In this document: positions 17,361 to 25,473 of the stretch, in pieces | Layout: each line of letters begins with the position of its first letter | How positions within the stretch are numbered: the first letter of the stretch is position 1 | Source: Pseudomonas brassicacearum | GTDB taxonomy: Bacteria > Pseudomonadota > Gammaproteobacteria > Pseudomonadales > Pseudomonadaceae | Reading direction: 5' to 3' | Length of the DNA stretch: 64,000 bases | NCBI RefSeq assembly: GCF_000585995.1 | Contig: NZ_CP007410.1 | Coordinates: 1,515,430 to 1,579,429 of the forward strand | The notes under the pieces: generated by a model | Told to the model about the DNA's origin: nothing | Seen by the model: only the letters and a program-made list of their open reading frames with translations | The model's database searches: none | Translations under genes and position numbers: made by a program

Positions 17361-17450
17361 TGTGGGAGCGAGCTTGCTCGCGATTGCGGTAGGTCAGAGA
17401 CAGAGATGTTGGCTGATACACCGCCATCGCGAGCAAGCTCGCTCCCACAG
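17361..17450. repeat. REP doublet (REPIN), GTGGGAGCGAGC type
   Basis: TGTGGGAGCGAGCTTGCTCG facing its inverted copy CGAGCAAGCTCGCTCCCACA. It lies 22 bases after fadD2 in the 363-base gap before fadD1; the rest of that gap is AT-rich promoter sequence. Confidence 0.92.
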
Positions 17451-17487
17451 TTTTTTATGTATTCGAGGTCATTATCCAGGGCTTAGA

Positions 17488-17538
17488 ATTTTTACTCTAA
17501 AAATGACCATAAAATATTCATGAGTCATGTTTGTGACT
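17488..17538. promoter_or_regulatory. Two perfect inverted repeats upstream of fadD1
   Basis: ATTTTTA-CTC-TAAAAAT at 17488-17504 and AGTCA-TGTTTG-TGACT at 17523-17538 lie about 165-215 bases before fadD1. Neither matches the PsrA pattern (GAAAC...GTTTC) as I know it. They may be operators or promoter elements that let fadD1 be expressed apart from fadD2. Confidence 0.45.
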
Positions 17539-17701
17539 GTAGGGCCTTATTTTGGCTCTAGGCGACCCTTGGCAAAGCTGCTACTCTCGGCGCGCTTTTG
17601 TGACTTCTCGGCCTTCATTCAAGCCAGATTCACCAATAAACACACCAATAATAATCGCATCAAATGCGGTGAGAATTCGCGTTGCTGAGGAGTGGGCTTC
17701 C

Positions 17702-19393
17702 ATGATTGAAGACTTTTGGAAGGATAAGTACCCAGCTGGGATTGCTGCCGGCATCAATCCAGATGAGTATCCGAATATTCAGGCGGTGTTGAAGCAATCC
17801 TGCCAACGCTTCGCCGACAAGCCGGCATTCAGCAACCTCGGCAAGACAATCACCTACGGTGAACTCTACGAATTGTCCGGTGCCTTTGCCGCGTATCTGC
17901 AACAGCATACCGATTTGCAGCCGGGCGATCGAATCGCCGTGCAATTGCCCAACGTTCTCCAGTACCCAGTGGCCGTGTTCGGTGCGATCCGTGCCGGTCT
18001 CATCGTGGTCAACACCAACCCGCTGTACACCGCGCGGGAAATGGAGCACCAGTTCAACGACTCCGGCGCCAAGGCGCTGGTCTGCCTGGCGAACATGGCG
18101 CACCTGGCCGAGACCGTGGTGCCCAAGACCTGCGTCAAGCACGTCATCGTCACCGAAGTCGCCGACCTGCTGCCGCCGCTCAAGCGTCTGTTGATCAACA
18201 GCGTGATCAAGTACGTCAAGAAGATGGTCCCGGCCTATCACTTGCCCAAGGCCATCAAGTTCAACGATGTGCTGAGCAAGGGCCACGGCCAGCCAGTCAA
18301 CGAAGCCAACCCCACCAGCGACGACGTGGCCGTGTTGCAATACACCGGCGGCACCACCGGCGTGGCCAAGGGCGCGATGCTCACCCACCGCAACCTGGTG
18401 GCGAACATGCTGCAGTGCAAGGCGCTGATGGGCTCCAACCTCAATGAAGGTTGCGAAGTGCTGATCACGCCGCTGCCGCTGTATCACATCTATGCCTTCA
18501 CCTTTCATTGCATGGCGATGATGCTGATCGGCAACCACAACATCCTGATCAGCAACCCGCGCGATCTCTCCGCGATGGTCAAGGAATTGTCGAAGTGGAA
18601 GTTCAGCGGTTTCGTCGGCCTCAATACGCTGTTCGTGGCCCTGTGCAACAACGAAGCCTTCCGCAAGCTGGATTTCTCGGCACTGAAAGTTACCTTGTCC
18701 GGTGGCATGGCCCTGCAACTGGCGGCAGCCGAGCGTTGGAAAGCGGTGACTGGTTGCCCGATCTGCGAAGGCTATGGCATGACCGAGACCAGTCCGGTGG
18801 CCACCGTCAATCCGATCCAGAACATCCAGATCGGCACCATTGGCATTCCCGTTCCGTCGACGTTGTGCAAGGTGATCAACGATGCGGGCGTCGAACAGCC
18901 ATTGGGTGAAATCGGCGAACTGTGTGTGAAAGGTCCGCAGGTCATGAAGGGCTACTGGCAGCGCCAGGACGCCACCGATGAGATCCTCGACAGCGACGGT
19001 TGGCTCAAGACCGGTGATATCGCGGTGATCCAGCCAGACGGCTACATGCGCATTGTCGATCGCAAGAAAGACATGATCCTGATCTCCGGTTTCAACGTGT
19101 ACCCCAACGAGCTGGAAGACGTGCTGGCGACCCTGCCGGGCGTGCTGCAATGCGCGGCCATCGGCGTACCGGACGAGAAGTCCGGCGAGGCGATCAAGAT
19201 CTTCATCGTCGCCCGGCCGGGTGTCACGCTCACCAAGGAGCAGGTGATGGAGCATATGCGCGCCAACGTCACCGGCTACAAAGTGCCCAAGGCGGTGGAA
19301 TTCCGCGATGCGTTGCCGACCACCAACGTGGGCAAGATCCTGCGGCGCGAGTTGCGTGATGAAGAACTCAGGAAGCTGGGTCTGAAGAAGTAA
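17702..19393 (+). CDS. fadD1: Long-chain fatty-acid-CoA ligase FadD1
   Basis: A 563-residue paralogue of the preceding ligase, clearly similar along its whole length (MIEDFWKDKYPAGI against MQPDFWNDKRPAGV). The nucleotide loop YTGGTTGVAKGAML, CEGYGMTETSP and DGYMRIVDRKKDMI are all intact. Start 17702 follows GAGGAGTGGGC and gives the family length; the frame is open further upstream without support. It ends at a strong terminator. In P. aeruginosa FadD1 prefers longer chains and FadD2 shorter ones; whether that holds here cannot be read from sequence. Confidence 0.94.
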   Translation: MIEDFWKDKYPAGIAAGINPDEYPNIQAVLKQSCQRFADKPAFSNLGKTITYGELYELSGAFAAYLQQHTDLQPGDRIAVQLPNVLQYPVAVFGAIRAGLIVVNTNPLYTAREMEHQFNDSGAKALVCLANMAHLAETVVPKTCVKHVIVTEVADLLPPLKRLLINSVIKYVKKMVPAYHLPKAIKFNDVLSKGHGQPVNEANPTSDDVAVLQYTGGTTGVAKGAMLTHRNLVANMLQCKALMGSNLNEGCEVLITPLPLYHIYAFTFHCMAMMLIGNHNILISNPRDLSAMVKELSKWKFSGFVGLNTLFVALCNNEAFRKLDFSALKVTLSGGMALQLAAAERWKAVTGCPICEGYGMTETSPVATVNPIQNIQIGTIGIPVPSTLCKVINDAGVEQPLGEIGELCVKGPQVMKGYWQRQDATDEILDSDGWLKTGDIAVIQPDGYMRIVDRKKDMILISGFNVYPNELEDVLATLPGVLQCAAIGVPDEKSGEAIKIFIVARPGVTLTKEQVMEHMRANVTGYKVPKAVEFRDALPTTNVGKILRRELRDEELRKLGLKK

Positions 19394-19407
19394 AAGCTTG
19401 TGGACAA

Positions 19408-19435
19408 AAAGCCCCGCAGAAGCGGGGCTTTTTGT
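19408..19435 (+). terminator. Terminator of fadD1
   Basis: AAAAAGCCCCGC, loop AGAA, GCGGGGCTTTTT: a 12-base stem whose A/T base could also work on the minus strand. Confidence 0.92.
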
Positions 19436-19464
19436 TGGGCGATGACCTGAAGCGAGAGCGCCTT

Positions 19465-19574
19465 TGTGGCGAGGGAGCTTGCTCCCGCTGGACGCGCAGC
19501 GGCCCCTTGCGGTGTGTCAGTTAGATCGAAGGGGGCTGCTGCGCAGCCCCGCGGGAGCAAGCTCCCTCGCCACA
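19465..19574. repeat. REP doublet (REPIN), GTGGCGAGGGAGC type
   Basis: TGTGGCGAGGGAGCTTGCTC facing GAGCAAGCTCCCTCGCCACA, between the fadD1 terminator and the convergent hypothetical gene. Confidence 0.9.
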
Positions 19575-19602
19575 GGGAGCGCAGTGCCTATCTCGGGCCC
19601 AG

Positions 19603-19980
19603 TTACAACCTGAACTGCGCAAAATCCAGGTTGGTGCCCCCTGGCCGCATGTCCTGCAGGTAGGAATCCTTGTCGGCACTCAATTCCAGGCTCAGGGCTG
19701 CCTTGCGCTTGCCTTGGTTGCGCACTTCCAGTCCTTCCAGTTTCTCGCGCAGGAACACCGTTGGCACTTTCAGGTGCAACAGCTCATCAGTGGCCGGCGT
19801 GTGCAGCAGCAGATGGATCCATTCGTATTGACCGATGGCCAGGCGCGCCACCGGGATATCGAACCAGAAGATGTTGCGGTTACGGTTCAATTCGCTGAAA
19901 TGGCAGTTATTGACGCCCAGTACGGCGCCGCCCAGTTCCTGGTTTCTACGGGCAATGGCCTGCTTTTTATCGAGTTTCAT
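19603..19980 (-). CDS. Conserved hypothetical protein (125 aa)
   Basis: I do not recognise a named family. The protein is cytosolic, with no signal peptide or membrane span, and mixes beta-type stretches (NIFWFDIPVARLAIGQYEWIHLLL, LLHLKVPTVFLREKL) with a basic middle (RNQGKRKAALSLEL). ATG 19980 is chosen because GTAGGAACGTT gives a well-spaced ribosome site and the start reads MKLDKKQAIARRNQ. It sits next to fadD1 in convergent orientation, the place held by PA3298 in P. aeruginosa, so it is probably the same gene. Confidence 0.72.
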   Translation of the reverse strand: MKLDKKQAIARRNQELGGAVLGVNNCHFSELNRNRNIFWFDIPVARLAIGQYEWIHLLLHTPATDELLHLKVPTVFLREKLEGLEVRNQGKRKAALSLELSADKDSYLQDMRPGGTNLDFAQFRL

Positions 19981-20174
19981 AACGTTCCTACGGGATTGGA
20001 GCTTCGGGCCGCAGCCTGAATACGTGGCGCATTCTCGGGGGTTGATCGACAAACATAAAGTGCTACCTGCATTCGACGATGAAATGTACCGCTGAAAAAT
20101 GAAACTCCCCGCAAACCGGCTCGGTCAACCCTTATGTAATGACTTTTCGTACAGTTGTTCACAGGAGAGACATC

Positions 20175-20366
20175 ATGGGTAGCACGAGCGATAAAGTGAA
20201 GGGCGTTGCCAACGAAGCCGTCGGCAACATCAAGCAAGGCGTTGGCAAGGCCACCGACAATGACCGCATGCGCGCCGAGGGCGTGGTCCAGGAGAAAAAA
20301 GGTGAAGCCCAGCAAGCCGTGGGCAAGGCCAAGGATGCGGTCAAGAAAGGCGTCGACGAGGCATAA
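20175..20366 (+). CDS. CsbD family stress protein
   Basis: A 63-residue, Lys/Ala/Gly-rich protein with the CsbD repeat pattern ([24 protein letters not shown], then [20 protein letters not shown]). CsbD-like proteins are small, flexible, soluble and usually induced by general stress; their molecular role is unknown. The start follows CAGGAGAGACATC. It stands alone between its promoter and the terminator at 20391. Confidence 0.9.
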   Translation: MGSTSDKVKGVANEAVGNIKQGVGKATDNDRMRAEGVVQEKKGEAQQAVGKAKDAVKKGVDEA

Positions 20367-20390
20367 CCGGCCTGTTGAAAAACGATTGTA

Positions 20391-20416
20391 ACGGCCATCC
20401 GCGGGTGGCCGTTTTC
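20391..20416 (+). terminator. Terminator of the CsbD gene
   Basis: ACGGCCATCC, GC loop, GGGTGGCCGT then TTTT; 24 bases after the stop. Confidence 0.75.
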
Positions 20417-20539
20417 GTGTCGGCTCGAACTTGCACCGGGGAAATTGCTCCAAAGTCACCAAACAGGCTACTTTGTTGTACATAACGGCCCCTCGAGTCG
20501 CCAAGCGACCAGCCTTTTTTGCGGCGAAAGGAGACGCAC

Positions 20540-21490
20540 ATGATGTTCCCGGCCTTGAAAGGCTTGCCCTTGCATCGTGTGATGATGCGCACCGTGACCG
20601 AGTTTCTCGACGACGAGATGTCGACCTACGCCTCGGCATTGGCTTACCAGATGCTGTTTTCGCTGTTCCCCTTCATCTTGTTTCTGATCGCGCTGATTGG
20701 CTTTCTGCACCTGCCGGACTTCTTCTCCTGGTTGCGCCTGCAATCGGAGCTGGTGCTGCCGCCCCAGGCCCTGGAACAGGTCAACCCGGTGATCGACCAG
20801 CTCCAGCAATCCAAGGGCGGGTTGTTGTCGGTGGGTATCGTCATTGCGTTATGGACGGCCTCCGCCGGTGTCCGGTTGATGATGAGCGCGATGAACGCTG
20901 CCTACGATGTGGTCGAGGGTCGTCCGGCCTGGAAGCGTTTCCCACTGTCGATTTTTTACACCATCGGCATTGCCGGCATGCTGCTGGCCGCCGCGGCACT
21001 GATGGTGCTCGGGCCACAGGTGATGGCTTGGATCGCGGCCCAGGTCGGGCTGGAGGAATTCATCGTCACGCTCTGGACCATCGTGCGCTGGCCGGTGATC
21101 GTGGTTTTGTTGATGGTGGCCGTGGCGCTGATCTACTACGTGATGCCCGATGTAAAGCAGGAGTTTCGCTTCATCACGCCGGGGTCGGTGCTGGCGGTGG
21201 TGGTGTGGATTGTCGCGTCATTGGGCTTCGCGTTTTACGTCAAGACCTTTGCCAACTACAACGCCATGTATGGCAGTATCGGCGCGATCATTGTGTTGTT
21301 GCTGTATTTCTATATTTCCGCGGCGGTGCTGTTGCTCGGTGCGGAAATGAATGCGGTGATCGAACACATGTCCACCGAGGGCAAGGACCGTGGCGAAAAG
21401 GTCGCCGGTGAGCACGAAAAACACCATGTGTCGGGCCTTGGGCGCGACCACTCCATCCCTCACACCCACACTGACGAAGCCCGACCATGA
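20540..21490 (+). CDS. YihY/BrkB family inner-membrane protein
   Basis: A 316-residue polytopic protein with about six membrane segments starting near residue 30 ([27 protein letters not shown]). The family motif [11 protein letters not shown] lies in the first periplasmic loop. Older annotations call the family RNase BN, which is now known to be wrong; YihY proteins are of unknown function. Start 20540 follows AAAGGAGACGC. The tail is hydrophilic and His-rich ([14 protein letters not shown]). Its stop overlaps the deformylase start (ATGA), so the two are translationally coupled. Confidence 0.9.
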   Translation: MMFPALKGLPLHRVMMRTVTEFLDDEMSTYASALAYQMLFSLFPFILFLIALIGFLHLPDFFSWLRLQSELVLPPQALEQVNPVIDQLQQSKGGLLSVGIVIALWTASAGVRLMMSAMNAAYDVVEGRPAWKRFPLSIFYTIGIAGMLLAAAALMVLGPQVMAWIAAQVGLEEFIVTLWTIVRWPVIVVLLMVAVALIYYVMPDVKQEFRFITPGSVLAVVVWIVASLGFAFYVKTFANYNAMYGSIGAIIVLLLYFYISAAVLLLGAEMNAVIEHMSTEGKDRGEKVAGEHEKHHVSGLGRDHSIPHTHTDEARP

Positions 21491-22026
21491 TTCGCGACAT
21501 CCTGAAAATGGGCGACGAACGCTTGCTGCGCATTGCCCCGCCAGTGCCCGTCGAAATGTTCGATAGCCCGCAACTGTGGCAATTGATCGACGACATGTTC
21601 CAGACCATGGAAAGCGTCGGCGGTGTCGGCCTGGCAGCGCCGCAGATCGGCGTTGACCTGCAGTTGGTGATCTTCGGTTTCGAACACAGCGAACGCTACC
21701 CCGACGCCGAGGCAGTGCCCCAGACGATCTTGATCAACCCGTTGATTACCCCGCTGAGCCCCCTGATGGAAGAGGGCTTCGAAGGCTGCCTGTCGGTGCC
21801 GGGCCTGCGCGGGGCGGTCGATCGTTACCAGCACATCCGCTACGAAGGTTTCGACCCGAAGGGCCTGCCTGTCGTGCGCACTGCCTCAGGCTTCCATGCA
21901 CGGGTGGTTCAGCATGAGTGCGATCACCTGATCGGGCGCTTGTATCCTTCGCGCATCAGTGATTTCAGCAAGTTCGGGTTTACCGAGGTGATGTTTCCGG
22001 ACATGGATCCGGCAGCAGACGACTGA
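21487..22026 (+). CDS. def: Peptide deformylase
   Basis: A 179-residue metalloenzyme that removes the formyl group from N-terminal methionine. All three motifs are present: GVGLAAPQ at 46-53, EGCLSVPG at 99-106 (Cys101 binds the metal) and HECDH at 143-147 (His143, Glu144, His147). It is not in the def-fmt locus but behind a YihY gene with a 4-base overlap, so it is probably a second deformylase copy. Length is slightly above the core enzyme. Confidence 0.93.
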   Translation: MIRDILKMGDERLLRIAPPVPVEMFDSPQLWQLIDDMFQTMESVGGVGLAAPQIGVDLQLVIFGFEHSERYPDAEAVPQTILINPLITPLSPLMEEGFEGCLSVPGLRGAVDRYQHIRYEGFDPKGLPVVRTASGFHARVVQHECDHLIGRLYPSRISDFSKFGFTEVMFPDMDPAADD

Positions 22027-22044
22027 TCACCGGACACAAAACCC

Positions 22045-22134
22045 TGTGGGAGCGGGCTTGCTCGCGAAAGCGGTAGGTCAGCTTGCATGGATGTTGGATG
22101 TGCCGCCGTCTTCGCGAGCAAGCCCGCTCCCACA
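22045..22134. repeat. REP doublet (REPIN), GTGGGAGCGGGC type
   Basis: TGTGGGAGCGGGCTTGCTCG facing CGAGCAAGCCCGCTCCCACA between convergent def and GNAT genes. Confidence 0.92.
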
Positions 22135-22151
22135 TGAGATCTGTATTGCAT

Positions 22152-22574
22152 TCAGGACAGGGTATTTAGCTCCCACCCCATCGCAATCATCGGCTTGCTG
22201 CGGGCATACCGGCTCAGGCGCTCAGCCATCGCATAAGGCAGCTCGGGATCGCAGCTGAACCCGCGCCGTTCATAAAAGCCGCGCAAGTCCGGGTGGCAGA
22301 ACAGCCACACCGGCCCTTCAATACCTTTCACCGCTTCAGCGATCAACCGTGCCGCGATCCCTTGTACGCGGTACGCCGGATCGACAAACAACCCTGTCAA
22401 CCAATGCCCACCCGACACCGGCCGCAAGCACAGCGCGGCGACGATTTCATCCCGCCGTGCCACCCATAGCTGAGCTTCACGTACCGCTTTCATCGAGGAT
22501 TGCTGGGCGCGATAGAACTTGTTCATCAGCGGCCACAGCGGTTCTTCGAGCTGTGTGTAGTGGATTTCGGACAT
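22152..22574 (-). CDS. GNAT family N-acetyltransferase
   Basis: A 140-residue single-domain acetyltransferase. VSGGHWLTGLFVDPAYRVQGIAARLIAEAV carries the acetyl-CoA loop (R-x-x-G-I/A pattern, here YRVQGIA), followed by the VWLFCHPDLRGFYERRGF motif. It is slightly short for the family but has both halves of the fold. The substrate is unknown. It stands between a REPIN and a divergent small gene. Confidence 0.83.
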   Translation of the reverse strand: MSEIHYTQLEEPLWPLMNKFYRAQQSSMKAVREAQLWVARRDEIVAALCLRPVSGGHWLTGLFVDPAYRVQGIAARLIAEAVKGIEGPVWLFCHPDLRGFYERRGFSCDPELPYAMAERLSRYARSKPMIAMGWELNTLS

Positions 22575-22676
22575 GGCGGGGTCGCGGATGATAAGGGGAG
22601 GGCGATTATAAAAGAACGCGGGTGCGGCGATAGGTGTATACCTGACTTCACATCCCGTATGAGTGGAGTACGTATC

Positions 22677-22787
22677 ATGGCCAAAGGCATGGATTCAAAA
22701 AAAGCGGCAAAGAAAAAACCGGCGAAGACTGCCGATGAAAAACGCGCTGACAAAAAGACCAAGAAGGTGAATCTGTTCGGTCATTGA
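22677..22787 (+). CDS. Small Lys/Ala-rich basic protein (36 aa)
   Basis: MAKGMDSKKAAKKKPAKT is followed by ADEKRADKKTKKVNLFGH. Thirteen of 36 residues are lysine. Starts at 22677 behind GTGGAGTACGTATC, where GGAG is a little far from the ATG. The composition resembles histone-H1-like tails and other small Pseudomonas proteins of unknown role; nucleic-acid binding is a guess. A hairpin at 22816 follows 28 bases after the stop. Confidence 0.6.
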   Translation: MAKGMDSKKAAKKKPAKTADEKRADKKTKKVNLFGH

Positions 22788-22815
22788 ACCGGTACCGCCT
22801 CGGTTGACCCCAGGG

Positions 22816-22843
22816 ATGAGCTGGGGCTGTCACCCCAACTCAT
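22816..22843. other. Hairpin after the small Lys-rich gene
   Basis: ATGAG-C-TGGGG, loop CTGTCA, CCCCA-A-CTCAT: a ten-pair stem with one mismatch. There is no T-run, so it may be a transcript-end stabiliser or a shared stem between convergent genes. Confidence 0.6.
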
Positions 22844-22876
22844 GCGCTGAAGCCTTCAGCGTGGCGCTGCCCAGGC

Positions 22877-23431
22877 TCAAAGCGAGGCGAGAAACGTATC
22901 CGTGACAGGGTCCTTGTCACCCTTATGGCTCTGCTGCGCCTTTTCGACCTGGGCCATCGCCGACTTGTCCTGCATGCGCTGGGCAATCTCTTGGCTGACC
23001 GCCATTTGCTTCTCGGGCGGCATCGCCTCGAACTCTTCTTCAGTAATGCCCATCTCTTCGAGAATGCTGTCGCGCAGGCGCTCTTCGGGGGTCTTGCTCA
23101 TGTACTCCTTGAACGCTGATGTCGCAGAGCTGCCAGGCGTGGTGGCCTCTTCGGACGCTGATGAGGCAAGGGTTTGCAATTGCACGCGGGTCTTGGCGAA
23201 AGCCTCATCGACATTATCGTTGATCGCGGTGGTCGCACTGACCTGTTGCGTGGCGCGGCGGGTGAAGGACTCCTGGACCTGGGCACTTCCCTGACTGGCC
23301 TGGGCCTGGACATTATCGCGCAACGCCTGCAACGCGGCGCTTTGCAGGCCGCTGGCGGCTTCGGCGGTTGGATCCTCGCCCGGGCGTTTGAGCGGCAAGA
23401 CCATCGCTTGCTGTTTTGCACTGACCAACAT
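22877..23431 (-). CDS. Hypothetical helical protein (184 aa)
   Basis: No named family is recognised. The protein is Ala/Gln/Glu-rich and largely helical, with a low-complexity middle (ASSASEEATTPGSSATSA) and a conserved-looking C-terminal block, EYMSKTPEERLRDSILEEMGITEEEFEAMPPEKQ. It has no signal peptide or membrane span. Start 23431 follows CAGGAATTCATC, a good ribosome site. The C-terminal block, with its rule-like LEEMGITEEEF pattern, resembles short protein-interaction tails. Single-gene unit; function unknown. Confidence 0.72.
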   Translation of the reverse strand: MLVSAKQQAMVLPLKRPGEDPTAEAASGLQSAALQALRDNVQAQASQGSAQVQESFTRRATQQVSATTAINDNVDEAFAKTRVQLQTLASSASEEATTPGSSATSAFKEYMSKTPEERLRDSILEEMGITEEEFEAMPPEKQMAVSQEIAQRMQDKSAMAQVEKAQQSHKGDKDPVTDTFLASL

Positions 23432-23600
23432 GATGAATTCCTGTGGGTAATGGCTGAGCGATGGGCAGGAGCAAAACCCATGCCGCCGCCGCGAGCCTCC
23501 CGGATTTCAACGGCTATGGACGCAAGGGCTACGAGCCGGGTGGCCAACCCTTGCCGTCGGACGGCATGGATCGACCGCCTCCGTGCGGGAGGTCGCCGGA

Positions 23601-24632
23601 TCAGGTGCTTTCGCGAACCTTGAGTTCAAAGCCCAAGTCCACCACCGGTTGAGCGATGCGGTTGCCCGCCATCAACGCCAGCATCTGTTCGGCGGCGCGG
23701 CGGCCAATGGCTTCCCGTGGCGTGCTGATGCTGCTCAGGCGCGGCACCATGTGGGCCGAGGCGGGCAGGTCGTTGAAGCCCAGGATCGAAACCTGCTCGG
23801 GGATCTTGATGCCACAGCGCAAGGCTTCGAGCAGGGCGCCGTGGGCCAGGTCGTCGTTGCCGAAGAAGATTGCATCGACGTCCGGATGGCTGGCCAGCAG
23901 TTGCAGGAACAACTCGCCGCCCAGGCCTACCGATGACGGGCGCGGTGTCAGCATTTCCAAGTCCGGATCGTACACCCGGGCCTTCTGCAGGGCGCGCCGG
24001 AATCCTTCTCCGCGCAACAGCGTGCGCTGGTCCAGTTGCGCGCCGATGTACGCCAGACGCTTGCGACCTCGGGAGATCAGGTGCTCGGCCGCTGTCTCGC
24101 CGGCCTTGAGCTGGGAAAAACCAACGCAGTTGAGGCCGGCGCCCGGGTCCAGCTCCATCATGTACACACAGGGAATATTGCTCGCCTCGATCATGCGTCG
24201 GGCGCTTTCGGTGCGGTCGAAGCCCGTCAGCAGCAAGCCACGCGGTTGATAGGCCATGTAGTTGCGCAGCAGGTCTTCTTCTTCGTCCCGGGAGTAGTGG
24301 TAGTTGCCGATCACCACTTCGAAGCCCTTGGGCCGTAGCACGCGATGAATGGCTTCCAGGGTGTCGATGAACAGCAGGTTGGACAACGACGGCACCAGTA
24401 CCACCACCGAATGGCTCTGGGCCGAAGCCAGGGCGCGGGCAGCGGGGTTGACGACGTAGTTGAGTTCCACGGCGGCCTGGCGGACTTTTTCCACCAGGTC
24501 GGCGGCTACGGTGCTGACGCCACGCAGGGCACGGGAGGCGGTGATGGGGCTGACACCGGCCAGGCGTGCGACTTCATTGAGCGTAGGGCGACCGGTGGTG
24601 CGAGTATTCTTATCGTTTTTAGGGGCGGTCAT
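23601..24632 (-). CDS. gntR: GntR, LacI-family repressor of gluconate use
   Basis: A 343-residue regulator. The LacI helix-turn-helix is at about 16-40 (PTLNEVARLAGVSPITASRALRG), followed by the hinge and a periplasmic-binding-like sensor domain (SVVVLVPSLSNLLFIDTLEAI onward). ATG 24632 gives MTAPKNDKN; the longer frame is not supported. It is divergent from gntK, and three copies of AAGGTAGCGCTGTC-type sites lie before gntR, gntK and gntP, so it most likely represses all three and itself until gluconate or 6-phosphogluconate binds. This matches P. aeruginosa gntR (PA2320). Confidence 0.93.
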   Translation of the reverse strand: MTAPKNDKNTRTTGRPTLNEVARLAGVSPITASRALRGVSTVAADLVEKVRQAAVELNYVVNPAARALASAQSHSVVVLVPSLSNLLFIDTLEAIHRVLRPKGFEVVIGNYHYSRDEEEDLLRNYMAYQPRGLLLTGFDRTESARRMIEASNIPCVYMMELDPGAGLNCVGFSQLKAGETAAEHLISRGRKRLAYIGAQLDQRTLLRGEGFRRALQKARVYDPDLEMLTPRPSSVGLGGELFLQLLASHPDVDAIFFGNDDLAHGALLEALRCGIKIPEQVSILGFNDLPASAHMVPRLSSISTPREAIGRRAAEQMLALMAGNRIAQPVVDLGFELKVREST

Positions 24633-24665
24633 CAGGGCGGCTTGCCAAACAAAAATCAAGGCACT

Positions 24666-24680
24666 AAGGTAGCGCTGTCT
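24666..24680. promoter_or_regulatory. GntR operator copy 1 (gntR side)
   Basis: AAGGTAGCGCTGTCT, 34 bases upstream of the gntR start. Same core TAGCGCTGTC as the copies at 24816 and 25404. Confidence 0.75.
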
Positions 24681-24815
24681 CGACGCGGCTGCAAATGCGT
24701 GAGTGGGGTTTGCCTGAGCCCCGTCCGTTGGTGTCGTGAACGAACATGCTGCAACCACAAAAATGACAAGAAGGCGTCGGCAACTTCTGCTTTTGCTACG
24801 GTGTCATAACTGGCA

Positions 24816-24830
24816 AAGGTAGCGCTGTCT
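24816..24830. promoter_or_regulatory. GntR operator copy 2 (gntK side)
   Basis: AAGGTAGCGCTGTCT, identical to copy 1 over 15 bases, ending 17 bases before the gntK ATG. This position could block transcription start directly. Confidence 0.78.
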
Positions 24831-24847
24831 GCGCGCTGAGGTGTTAC

Positions 24848-25381
24848 ATGACTAATCCCATCACCGCCCTGGTCATCATGGGCGTTGCCGGTTGCGGCAA
24901 AACGTGCGTCAGCCAGGCCTTGTGCCAGTTGAGCGGCGCCACCGCCATCGAAGGCGACACTTTCCATCCTGCGGCCAACATCCAGAAGATGAGCGCCGGT
25001 ATTCCCTTGAACGACGACGACCGTGCCGGCTGGCTCGACAGCCTGTGCGATGAGTTGCGCCGTGTCGACGCCACGGGCGAGCGCCCGGTGCTGACCTGTT
25101 CGGCCCTCAAGCACAGTTATCGCGAGCGTCTGCGCAGCGCCTTGCCAGGGCTGGGCTTCGTATTTCTTGAATTGACCCCCGAAGTCGCCGCAGATCGCGT
25201 TTCCCATCGTCCCGGTCACTTCATGCCGTCGACCCTGATCGATAGCCAGTTTGCCACCCTTGAGTCCCCTGTCGGCGAGCCCCTGACCCTGGCTCTGGAC
25301 GCGTCCAGCCACAGCGTCGATGAATTGGCTCATCAGGCTTACACCTGGTGGCTGGAACACGGTTTGAAGCTGGCCAGTTGA
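24848..25381 (+). CDS. gntK: Gluconokinase
   Basis: A 177-residue kinase that phosphorylates gluconate to 6-phosphogluconate, feeding the Entner-Doudoroff route. Walker A is GVAGCGKT at 12-19; EGDTFHPAANIQKMSAGIPLNDDDRAGWL at about 36-64 and CSALKHSYRERLR at about 88-100 are the gluconokinase-specific blocks. Length is normal. The TG-start ribosome site is weak (GAGGTGTTAC). The next gene is the GntP permease, with its own operator copy in the gap. Confidence 0.94.
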   Translation: MTNPITALVIMGVAGCGKTCVSQALCQLSGATAIEGDTFHPAANIQKMSAGIPLNDDDRAGWLDSLCDELRRVDATGERPVLTCSALKHSYRERLRSALPGLGFVFLELTPEVAADRVSHRPGHFMPSTLIDSQFATLESPVGEPLTLALDASSHSVDELAHQAYTWWLEHGLKLAS

Positions 25382-25403
25382 ACTTCAACTCATTTGCGTC
25401 AGA

Positions 25404-25418
25404 AAGATAGCGCTGTCC
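25404..25418. promoter_or_regulatory. GntR operator copy 3 (gntP side)
   Basis: AAGATAGCGCTGTCC, two mismatches to the other copies, 55 bases before gntP. It shows that gntP has a promoter of its own. Confidence 0.75.
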
Positions 25419-25442
25419 CGACGGCTTACAAATAACTGCTTC

Positions 25443-25457
25443 AATAACAACAACAAA
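25443..25457 (+). promoter_or_regulatory. Hfq/Crc-type A-rich motif before gntP
   Basis: AATAACAACAACAAA, five AAn repeats, abuts the ribosome site CAGGAGA of gntP. It is the clearest such motif in the window. Confidence 0.7.
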
Positions 25458-25473
25458 TCAGGAGACACCTCCC

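Noticed and set aside
20519..21490. Ribonuclease BN function for the YihY gene
   Set aside because: The historic name came from a mis-assignment; the protein is a polytopic membrane protein without nuclease motifs.
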